Source: Rhynchospora pubera
Lineage: Eukaryota > Streptophyta > Magnoliopsida > Poales > Cyperaceae
Assembly: GCA_028095005.1 (NCBI GenBank)
Contig: CM051459.1
Coordinates: forward strand, 111,573,431-111,637,430
Reading direction: 5' to 3'
Length of the DNA: 64,000 nucleotides
The stretch's first letter is position 1. The number at the start of each line of letters is the position of its first letter. The notes below the pieces were generated by a model that was not told the DNA's origin, made no database searches, and saw only the letters and a program-made list of their open reading frames with translations. Position numbers and translations under genes: made by a program. Shown here piece by piece: positions 34,467 to 44,600 of the stretch.

Positions 34467-36099
34467 GGAAGCCTTGGATGTTTGACCATTTAGTTTTGTT
34501 GTTTTCACTGCTTCATTTCGTGCTTTTTTTTTTTTTTTTTTTAACTGTGGTAATTTTGGATGGTTGATGTCTGGTATTTTGATTTTATGGTTTGATTAGG
34601 GCAATCTGGAAGCCTAATAACTCTTGGTCTGTTGATCTTGGTTTATGAATATTTGTTGAGGTTTATGAGTGATTTGGTTTAAATTGTCATAGGTAGCGAC
34701 ATCAGATATCGCCAGTGGGACCGATATTTTTGTTATTCTCCCTGCTCTTTGGTTACGGCAGCAAGGAACATACCGGTGAGATTTGTCTATTCTACATTGT
34801 TGCCTCGGTAGCTAGGACCATTCCGGTGGGACTTGTTTGCTCCATATTACCGCTCCGGCATGTAGAATAGACATTCTGGGTATAGCACGCAGTGGGACTT
34901 TGTGCATCGTTTCCTGTTGGTTGTTTTGGTACGACGGTAAGGGACGTACCGTCGGGACTTGTTTGTTCCATATCACTCTTTGATGTAGTGAGATGGGGTT
35001 TTCTCCTGGCTCTTTGGGTACGGCAGCTAGGAACGTACCGTAGGGACTTGCTTATGTTGTGAGATTGTTTTGTTTTTTTTTTTTCTTCTCCTGGCTCTTT
35101 GGGTACGGCAGCTAGGAACATACCGTAGTCGGTGGTTTAAGGCCCAACACGACCATAGGCCCCTCTGGGTATTAGGATTTATGAGGCCTATTCCTTGACA
35201 TGGTTGGCGTACATCAGCCGTGGTGTTCTCCGTTTTCAGAGGGGCTTTGAGGTTCGGTTTGGTCTTCATTCATTTTTTGGTAGGTTTCGGGAAGGATTAC
35301 ATTTTGAGTAGACAGGTTGTCTTTTCAATCTGTAGTTGTTGAGGATGTGGTTTTGACTAATCCCTTGGTAAGTTTCACCGTTCGTGTCTTAATTTAGAGT
35401 TCAAGACACAGAACTTTCGTTCATCCTTTAGTTCGGTGAGATGAACAGGCACCTAGTACTTTGTTTAAAGGACAAAGCACAAAACTTTGGCCATCTTTTT
35501 TGGGTAGGTGTGATGGACAGATCACCGCATTGTGTCTTAATTTAGAGTTCAAGACACGGAACTTTTGTTCATCCTTTAATTTGGTGAGATGAACAGGCAC
35601 CTAGTACTTTGTTTAAAGGACAAAGCACAAGACTTCTTTAGGGTCGTATTTTGGGGTGTAGGCCATTTGTAAAGGAAATGTTCTATGAATGCCCATAAGG
35701 ACAGAACACTCCTTTCATCTTGGCCCGGTGGGGCAGGACATTTTGTGTATATTTTTAGAAGTTTCGGATTTTGGATTTTGAAATTTGCTTTTTTATTTAG
35801 GGATTTGAGAATATTTAGGGAGATTTGGTTTTAATCTTTTATTTGAGCCATACTTTTAGCTTGGTCTAGTTTCTTTTGGTCACATGCTTTTATGCTTTGG
35901 AATAAGATGCATTTTTTGTTGGGCTTGGATTTTATTTAGGATTTCAACTTGGGGTTATTTTAGGGAATTTTGAAGGGTTTATTTTATTTAAAGGTTAATT
36001 TATTACTTTAGGGTTTTGACTCAGGGATACCCCATAGTGTTCAAAGGAACGGAGTACCCTGTCGAGCCTTGACCCGGTGGGACGTGAGAGATTTTTTAC
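34467..36099. repeat. Convergent 3' region with tandem stem-loop repeats
   Basis: This non-coding stretch lies between antisense gene 2 (plus) and the end of pol (minus). From about 34730 to 35130 a unit of the form TTTGGGTACGGCAGCTAGGA...GTACCG...GGGACTTG recurs about five times. From about 35385 to 35640 a ~110-bp unit occurs twice, each with short hairpins (GTGTCTT/AAGACAC, GTTCATC/GATGAAC, CTTTG/CAAAG). I see no coding capacity. Confidence 0.8.
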
Positions 36100-38694
36100 C
36101 TAAGTGAAGAGGTGGTTGACCGCCTCGCAATTATCTGCCCAGTCGGTTTGTTGGTCGCTCTTCCTTTGGCTTTGGTGGGTTGCGGAAATATCGGGGTAGT
36201 TTTGTCCATAATATTTCTTCAGGTATCTCCCATTTATGGGGGAGACAGGGTGTTTTCCATTTGAATCTGCAAGTAGGTAGGCTCCACCTTCATATGCTTG
36301 TTCTATGACATAGGGGCCTTCCCAATTTGGTGCAAATTTGGGACCATGGTGTCGGCCGAGGATAGGTCGCCTCAAAACCAACACTAGTTCTCCTTTCTTG
36401 AATGTTCTGGGTCTTGATAGCTTTTCATAAGCTCGCGTCATTCTGGCTTGATATAACTCCAAGTTTTGTTGAGGTGCCAGTCTTTTTTCATCCATTCCGT
36501 CCAACTCTTGCAACCTCAGTTGCGTTTGTTTAGTCAGAGGGATTTGTGCTGCCATAGCTACTCTCAGTGACGGGAGTTCCACTTCGATTGGTAGGACTGC
36601 TTCTGCCCCATACACTAAAGAATAAGGTGTGGCTTGGGTTGCTGTTTTATGGGTGATGCGGTATGCCCACAATGCTTCATGCAGCTTTTCATGCCAGTTT
36701 CTTTGATTATCTCCAATGGTTTTGCGAAGGATCTTGATCAGTGTTTTGTTGAAGGCCTCCGCTAGTCCATTGGCTCTTGGGTTATAGATGGAGGAATATC
36801 TCCATTCAATTTTGTGTTTATCGGCGAAAGCCTCAATTTTGGCATTCTTGAAGGCCGTCCCGTTATCAGAGATTATTTTCCTTGGATTTCCATATCTATA
36901 AAGCACTTGAGTGGTGAAGAACCTGACCACATCAGAGGCCTTGATTTCACGGTATGACCTGGCTTCGGCCCATTTGGAGAAGTAGTCCGTAGCGGCCAAT
37001 ATAAAGCGGTGCCCATTTGAGGCTGGTGGGTCAATGGGACCTATGATATCTGTCCCCCAGATTTCGAAGGGCCATGATACCACGGTTGGATGTAGTGCGT
37101 TTGGGTGTTGGTGTATGAAATCTCCGTGAATCTGGCACATATGGCATTGTCTGAAGAAGTTTTCGCAGTCATTGATCATGGTGGGCCAATAATAGCCCAT
37201 TAGTTTGATTTGTACTCGCATCCGGGAACCCGATTGATGGGCTCCGCATACTCCCGAGTGAATTTCTTGCATAACTTGGTTGGCTTCGGTCTTCGATATG
37301 CATCTAAGCCATGATCCTTCGTAGGATCTCCAATAGAGTGTGTTGTTCACATACACGAACCTTAGGGCCCTTTTTCTGATTTGTTCCCTAATGGTCTTGT
37401 TCAGAGGTAATTTTCCTTGTTGGAAGTAGTCAAGAAAGGGCTGTCTCCAGTCCTCTTGGTTCGAACCTTCGATTGTCATGGCTTGTGCGATTTCCCTCCA
37501 TTCTTTTTCATGTTCTCTTTCAAGTGTTTGGATGTCAGTAAACAGGGTTTCTCCCTCCTCGTTCCTTTCCTGCGGGAGACAAGGGGACAAGGATCTCCTG
37601 CGATGGACAAGGATTTGGATTTCTTCTTGGCTCGGGTCACTGAGTTCATTAGCCAATCTAGCCAACGCATCCGCTTTGCCATTCAGAGACCTCGGGACTT
37701 TCTGGAAGGTAATATGCGTAAATTTGGCCATCAATTCTAGGGCCTTTTCATGGTACTTGACCAATTCTGGTTTTCTTATTTTGAAGAGGCCTTCGATCTG
37801 ACTCAGGATGAGTTGGGAATCTCCGTAGACTTCTAACTGCTCAATACCCATTTGAAGGGCAATTTCAAGTCCAGCTATCAGTGCCTCATATTCAGCTTCG
37901 TTGTTCGTGCATGGTTCGGTTAGGCTCAGAGCATGTCGGAGAATGCCTTTCTCTGGGGTGACAAACACCAATCCTATACCTGCTTGTCGTTTTGGTAAGT
38001 TTGGTTTGACTGCTGGTCGAATGGAAGAAGATCCATCGAAGTATAGCTTCCAGCAAGTTTCATTTTCCTCTATCTGCATGGCCTCCTCATCAGGGAAGTC
38101 ACATGCTAGTGGGGAATCATCAGGTATAGGATGAGCAGCTAGAAAATCAGCTAGTGCTTGTCCTTTGATAGCCTTTTGGGGCGCATATGTTATATCAAAT
38201 TCCATCAGAGCCACTGCCCACCTTGCCAGCCTTCCGGTAAGCATCGGTCGGGTCATGAGGTACTTCAATGGGTCAGTTTTGGAGATTAATGTGACTTTGT
38301 GGGCCAACATATAATGCCTAAGCTTCTTTACCGCAAAGATCAAGGCTAGGCAATGCTTTTCGATTGGCGTGTACGCATGTTCTGCCCCCACAAGCATTCT
38401 GCTGAGGTAATACAGGGCATTTTCCTTTCCTTCTTCATTCTCCTGGGCGAGCAATGCCCCCAGGGATCCGTCCAAGGCGGTGGTATAGAGAATGAGAGGT
38501 TTTCCCTGGATGGGTGCCGCCAACACAGGAGGTTTTTGTAGGTATTGTTTGATATCTTCAAAAGATTTCTGGCATTCTTCATCCCATTTAAAGGGGACAT
38601 CCTTTTTGGTGAGCCTGGTAAAAGGCTTGATTTTGCCTGACAAGTTGGCTATGAATCTCCTGATATACGCCAAGCGTCCTTGGAGAGACCGGAG
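36100..38694 (-). CDS. Pol C-terminal part: RNase H, archaeal-type RNase H, integrase
   Basis: Same reading frame as the upstream gag-pol ORF, separated from it only by a TAA at 38697-38695; the first ATG downstream is at 38673 (857 codons). Counting from there, residues 1 to about 190 are the RT thumb and native RNase H (PFKWDEECQKSFEDIK, EKHCLALIFAVKKLRHYM). Residues about 205-345 are a second RNase H (YFDGSSS, NNEAEYEALIAGLEIA, YGDSQLI, KADALARLA), a Tat-lineage mark. Integrase follows: an HHCC-type zinc domain about 478-515 (CHMC), then a DDE core with D near 543 (GTDIIGP), D near 601 (SDNGTAF) and E near 632 (ANGLAEAF). No chromodomain is seen. Integrase inserts the cDNA; the RNases H degrade the RNA of the hybrid. 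Because translation would stop upstream, these domains are probably not made from this copy. Confidence 0.93.
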   Translation of the reverse strand, partial: LRSLQGRLAYIRRFIANLSGKIKPFTRLTKKDVPFKWDEECQKSFEDIKQYLQKPPVLAAPIQGKPLILYTTALDGSLGALLAQENEEGKENALYYLSRMLVGAEHAYTPIEKHCLALIFAVKKLRHYMLAHKVTLISKTDPLKYLMTRPMLTGRLARWAVALMEFDITYAPQKAIKGQALADFLAAHPIPDDSPLACDFPDEEAMQIEENETCWKLYFDGSSSIRPAVKPNLPKRQAGIGLVFVTPEKGILRHALSLTEPCTNNEAEYEALIAGLEIALQMGIEQLEVYGDSQLILSQIEGLFKIRKPELVKYHEKALELMAKFTHITFQKVPRSLNGKADALARLANELSDPSQEEIQILVHRRRSLSPCLPQERNEEGETLFTDIQTLEREHEKEWREIAQAMTIEGSNQEDWRQPFLDYFQQGKLPLNKTIREQIRKRALRFVYVNNTLYWRSYEGSWLRCISKTEANQVMQEIHSGVCGAHQSGSRMRVQIKLMGYYWPTMINDCENFFRQCHMCQIHGDFIHQHPNALHPTVVSWPFEIWGTDIIGPIDPPASNGHRFILAATDYFSKWAEARSYREIKASDVVRFFTTQVLYRYGNPRKIISDNGTAFKNAKIEAFADKHKIEWRYSSIYNPRANGLAEAFNKTLIKILRKTIGDNQRNWHEKLHEALWAYRITHKTATQATPYSLVYGAEAVLPIEVELPSLRVAMAAQIPLTKQTQLRLQELDGMDEKRLAPQQNLELYQARMTRAYEKLSRPRTFKKGELVLVLRRPILGRHHGPKFAPNWEGPYVIEQAYEGGAYLLADSNGKHPVSPINGRYLKKYYGQNYPDISATHQSQRKSDQQTDWADNCEAVNHLFT

Positions 38695-38697
38695 TTA
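38695..38697 (-). other. In-frame TAA interrupting pol
   Basis: The sense codon order is CTC AAA TAA CTC CGG within a conserved PPRTLK-x-LRSLQGR block, where Ty3/gypsy elements normally have Glu. A single G-to-T change (GAA to TAA) explains it. Downstream coding continues in the same frame to 36100 without another break. Confidence 0.9.
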
Positions 38698-41600
38698 TTT
38701 GAGTGTCCGTGGAGGGGACAGTTCTTGAATGGCTTTGATTTTATCAGGATCAATTTCAATGCCTCGGTGCCGCACCACGAAGCCTAGAAATTTTCCTGAT
38801 GACACCATGAAGGCGCATTTCAGGGGGTTGAGTTTCAGCGTGTGTTGTCTTAGCCGCTCAAACATCAGCCTCAAGTTCTCTAAGTGTTGTTCATGGGTAT
38901 GGGACTTCACAACAAGGTCGTCTACATAACATTCTACCACCTTATGTATGAGGTCGTCAAAGATTTTGGTCATGGCTCTTTGGTATGTGGCTCCTGCATT
39001 TTTGAGGCCGAAAGGCATGACTTTATAGCAGTAGATACCAATTGGGGTACGGAAGGCAGTGTGCTTTTGGTCACTCTCATCCATTTTGATTTGGTTGTAT
39101 CCTGAGTATCCGTCTACAAAGGAATATATCCCGTGGGACGAGGTGTGGTCTATTATGATTTCTGTCACTGGCAGTGGGAAATCATCCTTGGGACAAGCCT
39201 TGTTTAAATCCCTGAAATCGACACAGACTCTGATTTGTCCATTCTTTTTCTTCACTGGGACAATGTTAGCCACCCAGTCGGGCGTTTCTTCTTCCCTTAT
39301 GAATCCAGCACTGATGAGCTTTTTGACTTCGGCTGTCACCTTTTCTTCCAATTCGACCCTCATTCTCCGGGGTCCTTGTTTGACTGGTTTGAGCTCTTTG
39401 TCAATTTTGAGTTTGTGGACTGCTATTGCTGGATCTAGCCCGGGCATTTCACTGTAGCTCCATGCGAAGCAACCCTGATATTCCTTTAGCAGTTTGGTCA
39501 GTTCATCCTGCATCTCCTGAGGAAGGGAGGTGCTAATGAACGTAGGTTTTGGATTTTCCTTAGTTCCTAGGTTGATTTCCTTCAATTTATCGATGGTATT
39601 TTGACCACCTTCTTCTAGCTCCTTTGGCGCATTTTTGGCTGCTAGAATAAATTGTTCTGTTTCTGAAGATTCCCCTTCATCTGGGTTTGCTTCGCCTTCC
39701 TTGATTTCAGTGATTGTTATACGACAGCAAGAGTGCTGTCGTGGTCTTTGAGGAGTGTTTGACCCTGAGCCCTTGGTTCGAGGTTCGAATCCTAGGCCCC
39801 TTGTGTTAGCAATCTTCCCATTGAGTTTCACGACTTCATTAGAGTAGCCATTCCACATATCCCGGAACATTCTTGCTCGCTTTTCAGGAATGGGCTCTAA
39901 GCATTGTGCCTTACGGAACAATTCAACCAACCGTGTGCTGGTGGTGTCTTGAAGCTGAGGGGGAATCCCCGTCTTTTTGGTTTCCTCTACAAGCCATTGT
40001 TCCCAGTCTTCGAAGTTTGACTCTTCACTTTGAGGTTCGATTTCTCCTATTTTGACAAATTGTATACTGGGATGAACAACTTGCCCTGTTTCAAGCTCTT
40101 CTATTTTGGGTGGGACAGTGAAGGTTTTGAACGGGATGACTTCTTCACTTTCCCGAGGTGTTAAGTCTTTACAGTGCTCTAGGGGTAGGATTTCTATGGA
40201 CAGAGTATTTTGCTCCTCACCCTCACTGGAATAATTTGGTTGCATTCGAGCGGGTAAATTAATGTCCTCGGCCGTGCCTTCCGACGATCCCGTCTCACTA
40301 TCACTACCCAAGAGCATTTGTGATTTTATGGCCGCTTTGAGCACAGCATTTTTGACTGCTTCCTTCACGGTTTCAGGAGAGAGCTTTCCTTGTTTGGTGG
40401 CTGCCCCCTTTCCGGATTTGGGTTTGTAGTATTTAGCATCATCCAATTCGGCTTCGTGTGCCTCGAATGGTTGATCATCTCCCTTAATCACGTATTGTTT
40501 TCCGTCTTTGACATATTTAATGCACTGGTGCAGGGTGGAGGGAACCAATCCGTGGGCGTGGAGCCATGGTCTCCCCAACAGTGCCTTGTATGTTGTATCA
40601 GCTTCGATGATGAAGAATTTGACTGGAGTGACCAGGTTTCCAAAGGTAATGTCGATCACCGTGGAGCCCAGGGCCTTTTGGTATTGGTGGTTAAACCCAT
40701 GGATCCGGATTTTATCTTTCTTTGTCTCTTTAATACTGAGTGACAGCTGTACCAGCGTTTTTAATGGCATGATGCTGATTGAGGATCCAGGATCAATGAG
40801 GACTTTGTTGATTTTCCTGCCATAGATGGTGCCTGTGGTGTACAGGGGTCGATTATGATCGGCTGTGCCCGTCATCAGGTCCTCGTCTGTGAAGGTAATG
40901 TACGGTTCCTGGTCGATCTGTGCCACCTCCTCGCGGGTTTCTTGGGCAAAATAGGCCTGGAAGCTGGCAGGGTTTTGCAGTGCATAGATTAAGGCATCAC
41001 GCAGCTCCCGAGATACCATCAAGGCATCAAAGACACTGAGCAGTGAGGGGATTTTTCTCAAGTGAGCGACCACATTGTAATCTCTCACGGACATTTTAGG
41101 TCTGCCATCGGACCTTGTTTCGCTTTCCGCTGTTGTATTATTTCTGTTTCTTATTTCATTGTTGGTCGTTTCCCTGGGGGGTTGTCTCTCAGGTATCTTA
41201 GTGCCCGATCTCAGACTAACATTGCAGTGATTTTTCATATTTGGCCGGATTCTAGTAGAGACCTGCCGGACTAGGTTGGACACCTTGTTTGGTTTTGGTG
41301 GTGATTTGATTTCTCTTTCCTCTGTTTCGCTTTGGTCAGTATCACTTCCCAGTGGTCTAACTGCAGCGGAGTTGATCGCCAGTACAACAGGCTCCTCTTC
41401 TGGGCTACTGTACTGTAGTTCCTCTTCAGTATCATGTTCACATTCAGAGGCAGTTTCCTCGTCATAGGTTTGAGAGCTTGTACCCCGAGTTATGGCACGG
41501 CACACTTCGTCTTCTGTTTCTTCATCTGACGGGTCATTGTCATTCCAAGACCATGTCAGGCATTCCTCTCTGGAGTGCCCCCAGACTTGGTGGTATCGGC

Positions 41601-44600
41601 AGTACGCCTTTCTTCCGGCATTATTTTCTTTCTTTGCTTTATATGGTTTCGGTTGTCTGTTTATGGTGTGTGCCCGAAGTGCCTCATTTTCAGCTTCTGG
41701 CATCTCCCAGGGGTTTACACGGTTCCTGCATCTGAAGCGCCCGTCGGGACCCCCGTGTTTTGGTTTCAGTTTCCCTGTTATCTTGATTTTATGTGGCAAT
41801 TTGTTGCAAGGGGAAGCGTTATCGAGCTTAACCAATTTCATTTTCATATGGTATTGCCCTGAGTGGTTTTGTCTATTTTTTATTTGTTGGGTTGAATTGG
41901 TTTCGGCATTTCTGTGTCTCATATGGCCAGACTCATACCTCATGGGAGGGCACATCCGCGTGCGTGAGCTCTCACCTCTTTCTTGCCGACCTGTTTCGGG
42001 ACCCCCGAACGAGTTATCACGAGACCAGAGGTGCTTTGGTTTGTGGTGGTGGTCTTCTGCATTGGCTTTCCCTTTCCCTTTTCCTGGGGAATGATTAGTT
42101 TTGGGTTTTGGCCTTTGTCCCTCTCGGATAACAATGCCGGCCTCTCTCCTCCTTCGTGGGAGGCTTCCTGAGTTGCCTGAGGTAGCATGGCCAGGCTTCA
42201 TGGCCTTTTTCTGACCTGCCCCCTGTTTCTGGGCGCGGTCCTTCAATGCTTTGAGTTCCGTTTCTATCGAGATCCTTTCCTTTCGCTCAGTCTTTAGCCT
42301 GGCTATCAGGCTTTCGACTAAGGTTTGTATCTCAATATTTTGCCTGGTCATCCTTCTCAGAGCATTTGTGCAGAAATCCAGGTCTATTAGGAGTTGACGC
42401 TTTTCTCTTGAAGTAAAGGCAGCGTTATCTTCCTTCGACGGTTGTTGGGCTTGCCCCCTATCTAAAGCGGTGCTTGGCTGTGCTTGCTTTGACCTTGTGC
42501 GGTGGGCAGGGCCATCTGTTGCAACTTCTTGAGTCGCGCATGATTTAAACGGGCTTTCTTTTAGCTTGGTTATTTTCTTTTGAGTGAGTTTTGGTTCACT
42601 TTGTGAGCTATCACCTTGGGCTGTTAGAGATTCCTCCTCTCCGCTATCTGTGTCAGACTCACTCACAGTTATTGTCCGACAATTTTCAGAAGTACCTTGG
42701 CATAATTCAGAGTTTTGGTTTTGGTTTTCTTCCTGGTTTTGATTTGAAGGGGTGGTATTTTCAGCTGGGTCTTCGGTAGAGGTGGCAGCTGCCCCCTGTT
42801 CAGTACTAGCATTTTCCTCCATCTCTGGTTCAGCGGGCTCATTTTCTCCATCCGCTTCTTCAGTGGCCGTGGCCTCCCAGATCTGGTTGACCATTTGCCG
42901 CACTATTTCCCCCAACTCCTCAAGAGTAAGGTCAGGTTGTCCCGGAATGTTAGGAATATGGATATCCAGGTTTACCATTCTCGGTTGCCGTCCTTGTAGA
43001 TCGGCAGGGTTCATTTGTTCAGCAGGATCTAGCACGATCTCATAGTCATATGCCATTTCCTCTGGGTTAGTTTGATTTTCTTCTGTGGTTTCGGCCTGCG
43101 GTTGTGGCACTTCCGAGGGCTCACCTTTGTCAGAATCATGATGGCCAACTCGATGACAAGTGGCGTCATCACGGGAGGATTCGCCTTTGAGCAACTTGTT
43201 CTTTCCTTTGTTGGTTCCTTTGTTTCTTCTTTGATAAGTTATTATTTCCTTCTCGTTTGCTGGCTTCTTTCTCCTTTGATATACTCTAAGAGTTTTAGGA
43301 CTTTTGACTTCTTCCTCATCATCCTCGGTGGGACAATAAGTATCATCATCACTGTTTACCCTTAGGTTTCTCATGAGCTCACTGGTTGTCATGGCCTCAG
43401 TTTCAGCGATGGCTTGTTCCAGCTCACGCCGCGCATTTTCATCCCATTCGGGTTGTGGCCGGACAGTCATGCGAGCATTTCTTCCTTGTTGTCTTCTTTT
43501 ATTGCATGGTTTCAAGGAAGGCTCATCATCATCCGTCCAAGCTGCAATTCGGGCGGAACGGTGATCATAATTTTCGGACTCAGAGTTATCAGACCCTGAA
43601 CCGCTGATGTAACGGCAGTTTCCGGCATCAGAGCCGCCATCATCGCCGCTATCATTGTCAATGTCATTTGAGATTTTGTACAACCTTTCTATTTGTGCCC
43701 GAAAACGGGCGGTTTCCCGTGGATGGGTTCTCCTGAGCCTTTCGTAACTGGCTCCCGGTTGTTGTAATATCTCAGCGTGCTGAGCTATGAAGTTTAGGAA
43801 TGCAGGGTCTTCCCGTCTCAGATGTTCCATGTAGGAGAGGATCCTGGTTGCTTGTGAGATGTTCAACCCTTCAAATGCTGATGTTATGTCGGCCGGCGGA
43901 CCAGACCCAGAGGCCATCAGGATTGAACTTCCTTGGAGGGTGCTTGGTTGAGGTTCTTCATGATCAGATTCCACCTCAGGCTCCCTTTCTGCCTCTTCTT
44001 CATCGCTATCGGATCCGCTATTTTGGGCGTTTCCATCAGATGTTTTTCCGCAGAAGAAGAATCGCGGAGAACCTCCGCTATCTTCAGAGTCAGAGCACTG
44101 GGGAGTTTTGCCTTTGTTAACCTCTTTTAGGACGGTTGCTATGGCTTCTCTTTCAAATTCCTCCGTAAAATCTGGATCTTTGGGGTGGGTAGCTCGGCGA
44201 AAGGCCCTTGGGTCTGTGATTCTCAGTTCCCTGAGCTCAGACACATACCACTCTACCAGGCTGTCATGTTCATTGTATTCTTCTTCCTCAGGGGCTTGCT
44301 GGGATGACTCACCTTGAGTGGTATCGACTTGGTTGGAAGTCTCAACTATTTCTATTTGGGTGGGGAATGTCACCTCGGCCCTGGAGCATGATGTATACCT
44401 GGAGCGCCGAATTCTCCTGGATCTGCGGCGTCGAGTGGTTCTTGGTGGGGTTGCTTCTGGATTTATTTCTCTTTCCTCGCGCCCCGTCTCATCAGCTATG
44501 GCCCTGGCTATGGCTTGCCTTTCATATCCTTGATATTGTTGAGGATTTTCAGGGTTCAGCACACCATGATAACCGACTGGGTCTGAGACTCTCAGGTTTC

